Assembly: GCA_002694345.1 (NCBI GenBank)
Contig: NZLV01000164.1
Coordinates: forward strand, 1-6,794
From: Maricaulis sp.
GTDB taxonomy: Bacteria > Pseudomonadota > Alphaproteobacteria > Caulobacterales > Maricaulaceae
Length of the DNA stretch: 6,794 nucleotides
Direction of reading: 5' to 3'
The notes under the pieces are model-generated. The model did no database searches, had not been told where the DNA came from, and worked only from the letters and a program-made list of their open reading frames with translations. Positions within the stretch are counted from its first letter, which is position 1, and every line of letters starts with the position of its first letter. The position numbers and the translations under genes are program-made. Shown here in pieces: positions 1-6,794 of the stretch.

Positions 1-1
1 C

Positions 2-112
2 AACCTCGTCCGCAAGCGTCGGCACGGGTTCCGTGCGCGCATGGCGACGAAAAACGGCCGTCAGGTTCTGGCACGCCGCCGGGCCAAAGGCCGCAAGCGC
101 CTGTCCGCCTAA
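2..112 (+). CDS. rpmH: 50S ribosomal protein L34, C-terminal part (5' end outside window)
   Basis: The reading frame from base 2 encodes 36 residues and ends with TAA at 110-112. They match bacterial L34 almost from its start: NLVRKRRHGFRARMATKNG, then a very basic tail ending in KRLSA. L34 is about 44 residues, so only about eight N-terminal residues lie before the window. L34 is a small, arginine/lysine-rich protein of the large ribosomal subunit. The next gene, rnpA, begins five bases after the stop, the classic rpmH-rnpA pair. The promoter must lie upstream of the window. Confidence 0.97.
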   Translation, partial: NLVRKRRHGFRARMATKNGRQVLARRRAKGRKRLSA

Positions 113-117
113 ATCCG

Positions 118-507
118 ATGGACACGCAGCCGCTGGCCGTTAAACGGCTGACAAAGCGGCGCGAATTTCTGTTCGTCGCCAAGGGCAAGAAAGCCGTCCG
201 GTCCAGCGTCGTTATCCAGGCGCGAAGACGGGACGGCTCTTCTCATATGGGCCCCTGGATCGGTGCCGGGTTCACTGCCACCCGCAAAATTGGCGGTGCC
301 GTGGTCAGAAATCGTAGCAAACGGCGTTTGCGCGAGGCCGCCCGGCTGCTACTCCCCCTCCACGGACAGTCCGGGTTTGACTATGTATTCATCGCGCGTG
401 CGTCCACGCCGGAGAAGGAATGGTCGCGCCTCATCGGGGATGTCAAAAGCGCTCTGGTCAGTCTCGGGCCCACCGAGACCGTGAGTGAAGGGACAAAACA
501 AGCCTGA
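118..507 (+). CDS. rnpA: Ribonuclease P protein component
   Basis: This 129-residue basic protein is the protein subunit of RNase P, which with the catalytic RNA removes 5' leaders from precursor tRNAs. The signature RNR helix is visible at residues 64-74 (RNRSKRRLREA), preceded by the conserved TRKIGGAVV strand at 55-63. The N-terminal segment RLTKRREFLFV (10-20) carries the aromatic residues that form the cleft for the pre-tRNA leader in known RnpA structures. Length is normal for the family (about 110-130). The ATG at 118 is chosen because it leaves the usual short leader before the LTKRREF motif. No clear Shine-Dalgarno is present, so translation probably relies on coupling to rpmH five bases upstream. 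The last dozen residues are not conserved in the family as far as I know. Confidence 0.97.
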   Translation: MDTQPLAVKRLTKRREFLFVAKGKKAVRSSVVIQARRRDGSSHMGPWIGAGFTATRKIGGAVVRNRSKRRLREAARLLLPLHGQSGFDYVFIARASTPEKEWSRLIGDVKSALVSLGPTETVSEGTKQA

Positions 508-521
508 AAGGCCGTGTTTTC

Positions 522-2309
522 ATGGGCGAAGATCAACGCAATCTGTTTATCGCACTGGGCCTGATCGTTGTGATCATGCTGGGCTATGATGTTTTCTTCA
601 TGCGCCCACAGCAGGAAGCCCGCCAGGCAGAGCAAGCCGCTCTGGAAGCCGCTGGCGAACTGGCTGATCCGGACCTGCCGGTCGAAGCTGGCGAACCCGC
701 CGCCCCGGTCTATGCCGACCGCGATGCTGCCCTGGCCGACAATACCCGCATCACGATCGACGGTCCGTCCGTCGTCGGCTCCTTCTCGCTGACCGGCGCG
801 CGTTTCGACGATATCCGCCTGGTCCACCACACCACCACGATCGATGACGACACCCCGGTCGCCCTGCTCAACCCGATCGGCACCGAGCATGTCTTCTATG
901 CCCGCGACGGCTGGCAGTCGGCCACGCCGGGCTTCAATGACCTGCCGGGCGGCGCCACCGAATGGACCCTGGTTTCCGGCGACACGCTGACCCCGGAAAC
1001 GCCGGTCGTGCTGGCCTATGACAGCCCGTCGGGTCTGCATTTCGAACGCACCATCTCGGTCGACGAGAACTATCTCTTCACGCTGGAAGACACGGTCACC
1101 AACAATGCCGGCGCGGAAGTGGAACTCTCCCGCTACGGCCTGGTGCGCCATGAAGGCCTGCCGGACGACCTGGTGCGCAATATCGCCGTGTTCGAGGGCG
1201 CCCTCGCCGTCGTCGACGGCACGCTCTACCAGAGCAAGTTCACCAAGATGGAAGATGGCGACGGCGCCGAGGAAGAAAGCGGCATGGGCGGCTGGGTCGG
1301 TATCACCCAGCGTTACTGGATGGCCGCCGCCATTCCGGACCAGGACCGCAGCTTCACCGCCCGTTTCCGCACCATTGACCGCGCCGGCACGGATGCTTTC
1401 GAAGCCTCCTATGTCGAGCAGGCCCAAGCGCTGGCGCCGGGCGAGAGCCTGACCTCCACCACCCGCATCTTCGCCGGGGCCAAGGAACTCGACGTTCTGC
1501 AGGCGGTCCAGAATGAGGTTGGCATCGAGAAATTCGACATGGCGATCAACTGGGGCTGGCTCTGGTTCCTGGCGCGGCCCTTCGTCTGGCTGCTGCACGT
1601 TCTGGAAGGCGTCACCGGCCAGTTCGGTCTCGCCATCCTCGCCCTGACCCTGATCATCAAGATCCTGATGTTCCCGCTGGCCAACCGCGCCTACGCCTCA
1701 ATGGCGAAGATGAAGGCGGTGCAGCCGAAAATGCAGGAGATCAAGGAGCGCTACGCGGCTGACCAGCAGAAGCAGCAGCAAGCGCTGATGGAGCTCTACA
1801 AGAAAGAGAAGATCAATCCGCTGGCCGGCTGTCTGCCGATCCTGCCGCAGATCCCGATCTTCTTTGCGCTCTACCAGACCCTGTTCAACGCCATTGAAAT
1901 GCGCCATGCGCCCTTCTTCGGCTGGATCCGCGACCTGTCCGCGCCGGACCCGACGAACATGTGGAACCTGTTCGGCCTCATTCCCTACGACCCGTCCGGC
2001 CTGTGGCTGATCGGCGGTGTCCTGGGCATCGGTGCCTGGCCGATCATCATGGGCATCACCATGGCCGCACAGCAGGCGCTCAACCCGCCGCCGCCGGACC
2101 CGATGCAGGCGCGCATCTTCGCCTTCCTGCCGATCATCTTCACCTTCGTCCTGGCCCCGTTCGCGGCCGGTCTGGTGATCTACTGGGCCTGGAACAACTT
2201 CCTGTCCGTGATGCAGCAATACATCATCATGCGTCGCCACGGGAATGAGACCCAGTTCGACAAGCTGATCGCCCATATCCGGGGCAAGATTGCGGGAGGC
2301 AAGTCCTGA
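522..2309 (+). CDS. yidC: Membrane protein insertase YidC (Oxa1 family)
   Basis: YidC inserts and folds inner-membrane proteins, alone or with SecYEG. The 595-residue protein has the full Gram-negative layout. An N-terminal membrane anchor lies at about residues 7-26, ending in the FFMRPQQ boundary. A large periplasmic beta-sandwich domain follows at about 75-335. The Oxa1 core runs from about 342 to 575 with hydrophobic segments near 345-387, 436-457, 492-516 and 532-566. The cytoplasmic hairpin loop (SMAKMKAVQPKMQEIKERY at 393-411, then NPLAGCLPILPQIPIFFALYQ at 432-452) is highly characteristic. The position of the E. coli groove arginine R366 appears to be Lys380 here, a conservative change. 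The ATG at 522 is 14 bases after rnpA and has AAAGG (507-511) ten bases upstream. The yidD gene often found between rnpA and yidC is absent. The 3' end (TGA 2307-2309) overlaps the probable engB start. Confidence 0.98.
   Translation: MGEDQRNLFIALGLIVVIMLGYDVFFMRPQQEARQAEQAALEAAGELADPDLPVEAGEPAAPVYADRDAALADNTRITIDGPSVVGSFSLTGARFDDIRLVHHTTTIDDDTPVALLNPIGTEHVFYARDGWQSATPGFNDLPGGATEWTLVSGDTLTPETPVVLAYDSPSGLHFERTISVDENYLFTLEDTVTNNAGAEVELSRYGLVRHEGLPDDLVRNIAVFEGALAVVDGTLYQSKFTKMEDGDGAEEESGMGGWVGITQRYWMAAAIPDQDRSFTARFRTIDRAGTDAFEASYVEQAQALAPGESLTSTTRIFAGAKELDVLQAVQNEVGIEKFDMAINWGWLWFLARPFVWLLHVLEGVTGQFGLAILALTLIIKILMFPLANRAYASMAKMKAVQPKMQEIKERYAADQQKQQQALMELYKKEKINPLAGCLPILPQIPIFFALYQTLFNAIEMRHAPFFGWIRDLSAPDPTNMWNLFGLIPYDPSGLWLIGGVLGIGAWPIIMGITMAAQQALNPPPPDPMQARIFAFLPIIFTFVLAPFAAGLVIYWAWNNFLSVMQQYIIMRRHGNETQFDKLIAHIRGKIAGGKS
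2294..2299 (+). promoter_or_regulatory. Shine-Dalgarno site that decides the engB start
   Basis: GGGAGG lies inside the last codons of yidC and is followed, after a six-base spacer, by CTG at 2306. The same sequence and the same six-base spacer precede the secure ATG of the HAD gene at 3966. This favours initiation at the CTG. The competing TTG at 2351 has a weaker AAGGG at 2339-2343 with a seven-base spacer, but most of that AAGGG falls in a predicted hairpin stem. Confidence 0.6.
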
Positions 2310-2953
2310 CCGACGGGACGGACGAACTCGACCTTGCCAAGGGCCGGCGATTGTTTTCCCGGCCCTGCACCTTCCTCATGGGTGCGGTCGATCTCGACCA
2401 TTTGCCGCCGCCGGACCGGATCGAGGTCGCCTTTGCCGGACGCTCCAATGTCGGCAAGTCCTCGCTGATCAACGCGCTGACCCGGCAGAACGGTCTCGCC
2501 CGCGCTTCGGGCGAGCCGGGCCGCACGCGTGAGCTGAACTTCTTCAATGTCGATGACACCAGCCTGCGCATCGTCGACCTGCCCGGCTATGGCTATGCCA
2601 AGGCGCCCAAGGATGTGGTCGAGAAATGGACCCGTCTCACCCGCGCCTTCCTGCGCGGCCGGGTCAATCTGAAGCGCGTCTACCTGCTGATCGACAGCCG
2701 GCATGGTCTCAAGACCGTCGACGAGAAGATCATGGACGTGTTCGACGAGGCCGCTGTCAGCTACCAGATCGTGCTGACCAAGACCGACAAGATCAAACCG
2801 CCGGCCGTGAAACGGGTCAGCGAAGAGATCCGCACCGCCATCATCAAGCGCCCGGCCGCCTTCCCGCGCGTCACGGCGACCTCCTCGTCCAAGACGGACG
2901 GGATCGATCTTCTGCGAGCCGAGATCGCCGAACTCCTGCCGGACTTCGGCTGA
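2306..2953 (+). CDS. engB: Ribosome biogenesis GTP-binding protein EngB (YihA/YsxC)
   Basis: EngB is a TrmE-Era-EngA-EngB-type GTPase needed for late 50S subunit assembly and is often essential. All G motifs are present, numbered from the CTG start: G1/P-loop GRSNVGKSS (45-53), the G2 threonine in PGRTRELNFF (71-80), G3 DLPGYG (91-96), G4 TKTD (158-161) and a G5-like TSSSKTDG (192-199). The start is uncertain. In-frame candidates after the upstream stop at 2246-2248 are CTG 2306, TTG 2351 and ATG 2378. CTG gives 215 residues and restores an acidic leader followed by KGRRLF, which I recall as the normal N-terminal region in alphaproteobacterial EngB. It also has the best Shine-Dalgarno and overlaps the yidC stop as CTGA. 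TTG gives 200 residues and starts inside that region. The stop overlaps the next gene's ATG by one base (TGATG). Confidence 0.96.
   Translation: MTDGTDELDLAKGRRLFSRPCTFLMGAVDLDHLPPPDRIEVAFAGRSNVGKSSLINALTRQNGLARASGEPGRTRELNFFNVDDTSLRIVDLPGYGYAKAPKDVVEKWTRLTRAFLRGRVNLKRVYLLIDSRHGLKTVDEKIMDVFDEAAVSYQIVLTKTDKIKPPAVKRVSEEIRTAIIKRPAAFPRVTATSSSKTDGIDLLRAEIAELLPDFG
2340..2366 (+). promoter_or_regulatory. Possible hairpin over the alternative engB TTG start
   Basis: AGGGCCGG (2340-2347) and CCGGCCCT (2359-2366) form a perfect 8-bp inverted repeat with an 11-base loop. The loop contains the TTG at 2351 and the stem contains most of its AAGGG ribosome site. No T-run follows, so it is not a standard terminator. 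If it folds in the mRNA it would disfavour the TTG start. In DNA this GC-rich it could also be chance within coding sequence. Confidence 0.25.
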
Positions 2954-3963
2954 TGCTGGCGCGGTGGATGGGCATAAGCGGTCTGTGCGCTGTCCTGGCC
3001 CTGGGCTGGACCAGCCGCGCCGAAGCCGCGGAAATCTGCAACGAAACCAGCTTCATTGCCGAAGTGGCAGCGGGCTGGACGGTCGAGGGTGGCGTCGCCA
3101 TCGAAGGCTGGACACGGGTGCGCCCCGGTGAGTGCGAAAGCATCGCCGAGGAAGTCGACCTGGACAGCGAACAGCCGATCTTCTTCTACGCCAAATCCTC
3201 GCTGGCCTATCTGGGCGGGGTGCGCGAATGGCGCGGCACCGTCCCGCTCTGTGTCGATGAAGCCGATTTCGAAGTCGTGGCCAATACGCGTTGCGCCGCA
3301 CTGGGCCTGGCCTCGCGCGATTTCTTTGTCCGCGAACGCGAAGATCGCGAGCGCACCGTGCTCGCCGAACCGTCCGATTACGGACGCCGGGCCGGAACCG
3401 CCGGTATCCAGCGCCTGCTGCAATCGGCCGGTTTCCAGGTCAATGGCGTGGACGGCTATGAAGGCAATTCCACCCGCCGGGCCATCACCCGCTTTCTCGC
3501 CGATGCCAATATCGGCCGTGATCCGTCCGATGCGGTGCTGATCGACGCGCTGGAAGCCCACGCTCTGGAGCGCAACGGGTCCAGCGGTCTGATCCTGTGC
3601 AATGAGGCCGATGGCGATATCTCCGCCGCTGTGGGCTACCGGGTCAGCTCGACCTGGCAGTCGCGGGGCTGGTGGCGCATCCATGCCGGCGAATGCGCCC
3701 GGCTGATCGGCAACCGGCTCGAGGCTGGCAGCGGCGACGAGGCCCCGGCCTATTTCTACGCCGAGCGGGTCTCCTCGTCCGGACGCCGCGCGATGACCGG
3801 TGGTGAAGCAGCCTTCTGCCTGGCGCCGGCCCGTTTCGTCGCCGAGGAAAGAACCGATTGCGCCGAACGCGGCTATTCGACGGCCCGTTTCCGTGCGGTG
3901 GCGGAGCCCGAGGATGGCGGCACCCGAATCACGGTGCAGGAAAGCGATTTCGAGGGAGGCTGA
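2953..3963 (+). CDS. Secreted protein with two DUF1036 repeats flanking a peptidoglycan-binding-like segment
   Basis: The function is unknown. The 336-residue product begins with a typical signal peptide: MLARWMG, a hydrophobic stretch to about residue 19, and a likely cleavage site after AEA at 23-25. The mature protein should therefore be periplasmic. It contains two related units of about 100 residues. Each begins with CNE, has a GW..R(V/I)..GEC block, then a (F/Y)FYA motif, then two further cysteines. The cysteines are 29, 61, 100, 114 and 216, 248, 289, 303, so spacings are 32/39/14 and 32/41/14. They probably form disulfides. I recognise these units as DUF1036-like from recalled family features. 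Between them, residues about 144-204 (GIQRLLQSAGF, VDGYEGNSTRRAITRFL) resemble a PG_binding_1 helix bundle. The start ATG overlaps the engB stop by one base and has no clear Shine-Dalgarno, so coupling is likely. The frame is open further upstream, but that part lies inside engB. The gene sits where I would expect argB in related genomes. Confidence 0.88.
   Translation: MLARWMGISGLCAVLALGWTSRAEAAEICNETSFIAEVAAGWTVEGGVAIEGWTRVRPGECESIAEEVDLDSEQPIFFYAKSSLAYLGGVREWRGTVPLCVDEADFEVVANTRCAALGLASRDFFVREREDRERTVLAEPSDYGRRAGTAGIQRLLQSAGFQVNGVDGYEGNSTRRAITRFLADANIGRDPSDAVLIDALEAHALERNGSSGLILCNEADGDISAAVGYRVSSTWQSRGWWRIHAGECARLIGNRLEAGSGDEAPAYFYAERVSSSGRRAMTGGEAAFCLAPARFVAEERTDCAERGYSTARFRAVAEPEDGGTRITVQESDFEGG
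3952..3959 (+). promoter_or_regulatory. Strong Shine-Dalgarno for the HAD hydrolase
   Basis: GAGGGAGG in the last codons of the DUF1036 gene stands six bases before the ATG at 3966. It fixes that start against the upstream in-frame ATG at 3858, which lies well inside the preceding gene. Confidence 0.75.
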
Positions 3964-3965
3964 GC

Positions 3966-4672
3966 ATGTCCGACACACGCCCCGACCTGACCCATATCTC
4001 GCACTGGGTGTTCGACCTCGACAATACGCTCTACCCGTCCGACGCGCCGATCATGTCCCAGGTGGACCGGCGGATGACGGAATTCGTCGCGCAATTCCTG
4101 GACCTTCCGCACACCGAAGCCCGCGAGGTCCAGAAGCATTACTGGCGCACCTATGGCACCACGCTGAACGGGCTGATGGAACATCATGGCGTCGACCAGC
4201 GCGCCTTCATGGACTTCGTCCACGACATTGATGCCAGCGTGATCGATCCCGACCATACCCTGGCCGACCGGATCGCCGCCCTGCCCGGCACCCGCCTGGT
4301 CTACACCAATGGGTCGCTGCGCCATGCCGAGAACGTGCTGGGCCGGCTGGGCCTGGATCATCTGTTCGACGACATTTTCGATGTCGAGGCCGCCGATTTC
4401 ACGCCGAAACCCCATCGCGAGGGCTTTGACCGCTTCACCCGCCGCTTCAACCTGCCCATCCCCCAATCCGTCTTCTTCGAGGACAGTGTCCGCAATCTGA
4501 AGACCGCGCATGAATTGGGCTTTACCACCGTGCTGGTTCGGGCCAAGGAAGGCGACCGCGACGAGGAAAGCGCCGGGCCGGGCGAACACCCCGACCATGT
4601 CCACTATGCGGTGGACTGCCTGAGCACATTCCTTGGGGACATCCGCACCAAGACCAGCAAAGACGAGCCATC

Positions 4673-4676
<4 letters not shown>
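3966..4676 (+). CDS. HAD-superfamily hydrolase, pyrimidine 5'-nucleotidase type
   Basis: This 236-residue cytoplasmic protein has every HAD catalytic motif. Motif I is FDLDNTLY (16-23), with nucleophile Asp17 and acid/base Asp19. Motif II is YTNGS (113-117). Motif III is Lys148 in TPKPH. Motif IV is FFEDS (170-174), with acidic Glu172/Asp173, followed by the conserved RNL. The helical cap between motifs I and II (about 25-95) and the DLDNTLYP signature match the Sdt1/Phm8-like pyrimidine 5'-nucleotidase subfamily, whose characterised members dephosphorylate UMP/CMP. The actual substrate here is not shown by sequence. The start is two bases after the preceding stop and has an excellent ribosome site. 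The stop overlaps the dapD ATG as ATGA. As I recall, this HAD-dapD pairing recurs in Alphaproteobacteria, so a role tied to the lysine pathway or simple housekeeping phosphatase activity are both possible. Confidence 0.93.
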
Positions 4677-5483
<807 letters not shown>

Positions 5484-5503
<20 letters not shown>

Positions 5504-6695
5504 TCCAGTCCTCGATCCCGCGTGCCGCAGCGAGGCCAGTGGCGAAGCTGGCCTGCAGGAGATAGCCGCCGGTGGGGGCATCCCAGTCCAGCATTTCGCC
5601 GGCGGCGAACACGCCCGGCAAAGCCGTCAGCATGAAACGCTCATCCACGGCGTCGCGCGCAATGCCGCCGGCCGAGGAGATGGCGCGGTCAAGGCCGCGC
5701 TGGGCGGTCACGGTCAACGGCACGGCCTTGATCAGCGCCGCCAGTGCCTGCGGGGCACGCGGCAGATCGGGCACGGCATCGCGCAGCACGGAAATCGCCT
5801 GGGGTGACAGGCCGGCCTTGCGCAGCATGTTGGACAGGGATTGGCCCTTCTTCGCCTTGGCCAGTTTCGCGGCCAGAGCGGCTACATCGAGATGCGGACG
5901 CAAATCCAGCGACAGCGCCGCCGGGCCGGCGTCCAGCGCCGCACGGATCGGGCCGGACAGGGCATAGACGGCTCCGCCTTCCAAGCCGTAGCGCGCCAGG
6001 ATGAGTTCACCTTCGACCCGTTCTTCGCCCAGGCTCAACGCGATGGTCTTGAGCGGTGCTCCGGCAAACCGGTCCTGCGTCATGGCGCTCCAGCCGATCT
6101 CGACCCCGCAATTGGAGGCGGAAAACGCCACCAGCGAGACGCCCTTCTCCTTCAGCAAGTCCGCCCAGCCGCCATCAGAGCCCAGACGCGGCCAGCTCGC
6201 TCCCCCGAGGGCGAGAAGGGTGGCGTCCGCCCTGACGGTGACCGGCCCGTCCGGCGTGTCAAAAGCCAGCGCCCCGCCTTCTGTCCAGCCGGTCCAATCA
6301 TGCCGCAAATGGAAGACAACACCTTGCGCCTCCAACCGCGCCCGCCAGGCGCGCAGCAGGGGTGAGGCTTTCATGGCGTCAGGAAAGACGCGTCCGGAGG
6401 AGCCGACAAAAGTGGGCTGGTCCAGACCTTCACACCAGGCCCGCAGGGCGGCGGGATCGAAGCGGGCAATCACCGGTCCCAGCCAGTCCGAGGCCTCGCG
6501 GTAACGGCCCAGGAAGGCCGGCAGGGGTTCGGAATGGGTGAGGTTGAGCCCGCCCCGCCCGGCCATCAGGAATTTGCGTCCCGGCGTCGGCATTTTCTCG
6601 TAGAGGTCGACAGAAAACCCGGCGGCCGACAGGTGTTCCGCGGCGATCAGGCCGGCCGGTCCGCCCCCAATGATGGCCATGCGTCGGGATGCCAT
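5484..6695 (-). CDS. FAD-dependent flavoprotein, HI0933 / PP_4765-type family
   Basis: This is a probable NAD(P)/FAD-dependent oxidoreductase of unknown physiological reaction. From the ATG at 6695 it is 403 residues. The dinucleotide-binding fold opens with MAIIGGGPAGLIAAEHL (6-22) and an acidic strand end, LYEK (31-34). The family block GRKFLMAGRGGLNLTH follows at 39-54. A second nucleotide-contact segment, ATLLALGGASWPRLGSDGG, lies at 158-176. The C-terminal FAD block runs from SAGGIARDAV (341-350) through GVFAAGEMLDWDAPTGGY (361-378) to the alanine/glycine-rich helix. The GRGGLNLTH variant, instead of GGGRCN, points to the PP_4765 subgroup (TIGR03862, from memory). Possible starts are 6713, 6695 and 6680. 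I prefer 6695 because AGGCGG lies just upstream (spacer only three bases) and 6713 has no ribosome site and overlaps the upstream gene. The gene is convergent with dapD and overlaps its last 20 bases. Confidence 0.93.
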
Positions 6696-6702
6696 GATCC
6701 GC

Positions 6703-6792
6703 CTACTCGCCATCGCGGGCGGCGATCAGCTCGCGCACCGCATCCACCGGCAGGGCGCGCACGGGCTCGCCGCCATCCACGCGCGGATAGTC
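6703..6792 (-). CDS. C-terminal tail of an unrecognised gene (5' part outside window)
   Basis: On the minus strand the frame entering the window edge encodes 29 residues, including EPVRALPVDAVRELIAARDG, before a TAG at 6705-6703. The stop lies seven bases before the preferred flavoprotein ATG, or overlaps its alternative ATG at 6713. That spacing is typical of an operon pair, and codon use matches the rest of the window. There are too few residues to recognise a family. It could in principle be a chance open frame, but no stop interrupts it and the spacing supports a real gene. Confidence 0.55.
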   Translation of the reverse strand, partial: DYPRVDGGEPVRALPVDAVRELIAARDGE

Positions 6793-6794
6793 GA

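Noticed and set aside
381..1598. Long minus-strand open frame (405 codons) opposite rnpA/yidC
   Set aside because: It lies wholly antisense to secure genes, its peptide looks like reverse-complemented GC-rich codons, and it matches no family I know. Such frames are expected when third positions are GC-rich.
1657..1662. Lys380 in YidC where E. coli has Arg366, considered as a functional oddity
   Set aside because: A positive charge is kept in the groove, and as I recall lysine is common at this site in related bacteria.
2626..2952. Upstream extension of the DUF1036 frame into engB
   Set aside because: The extension is an out-of-frame reading of engB. The ATG at 2953 is immediately followed by a signal peptide, which must be N-terminal.
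2761..3978. Minus-strand open frame (405 codons) opposite engB and the DUF1036 gene
   Set aside because: It is an antisense shadow of two genes with clear motifs, signal peptide and start/stop coupling, and it has no recognisable domain of its own.
5533..5554. Inverted repeat AGGCCAG / CTGGCCT about 30 bases after dapD, considered as a terminator
   Set aside because: No T-run follows on either strand, and the bases encode the conserved C-terminal helix (QASFATGLA) of the flavoprotein, so the symmetry is probably a by-product of coding.
5841..6365. Plus-strand open frames inside the flavoprotein gene
   Set aside because: The minus strand carries all conserved FAD-binding motifs. The plus-strand peptides are arginine/proline-rich, with no motif.
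6685..6713. MASRR peptide repeat as a DNA duplication
   Set aside because: The two copies use different codons and share little at the DNA level beyond the ATG, so a recent tandem duplication is not supported.

Overview
The window is high-GC bacterial chromosome, densely coding, with ordinary housekeeping genes in an order typical of Alphaproteobacteria: rpmH-rnpA-yidC-engB, then a HAD phosphatase and dapD. The protein sequences and GC-rich codon use fit the Caulobacterales / Maricaulis-Hyphomonas part of the class. That placement is inferred from recalled family resemblance, not from a search. I see no mobile element, CRISPR array, tRNA or rRNA, and no gene-free stretch longer than a few tens of bases.

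Plus strand, 1-5503: the end of ribosomal protein L34 (rpmH), the RNase P protein (rnpA), the membrane insertase YidC, the ribosome-assembly GTPase EngB, a secreted DUF1036-type protein, a HAD hydrolase of the pyrimidine 5'-nucleotidase type, and tetrahydrodipicolinate N-succinyltransferase (dapD). Adjacent genes are separated by at most 14 bases or overlap by 1 to 4 bases, with no visible terminator, so the block looks like one translationally coupled operon. It links translation and RNA processing, membrane-protein insertion, ribosome assembly and the lysine/diaminopimelate (cell-wall precursor) pathway.

Minus strand, 5484-6794: an FAD-dependent flavoprotein of the HI0933 / PP_4765 type points towards dapD and overlaps its 3' end by 20 bases. 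Just upstream of it on the same strand is the C-terminal tail of an unrecognised gene that runs off the window.

The points most worth a second look are three. EngB probably starts at a CTG codon inside a CTGA overlap with yidC, behind a strong Shine-Dalgarno, rather than at the downstream TTG. A hairpin covers the TTG alternative. The DUF1036 protein at 2953-3963 is an internally duplicated, eight-cysteine periplasmic protein with a peptidoglycan-binding-like segment between its two copies, and it sits where argB is often found. I found no convincing wholly new system.
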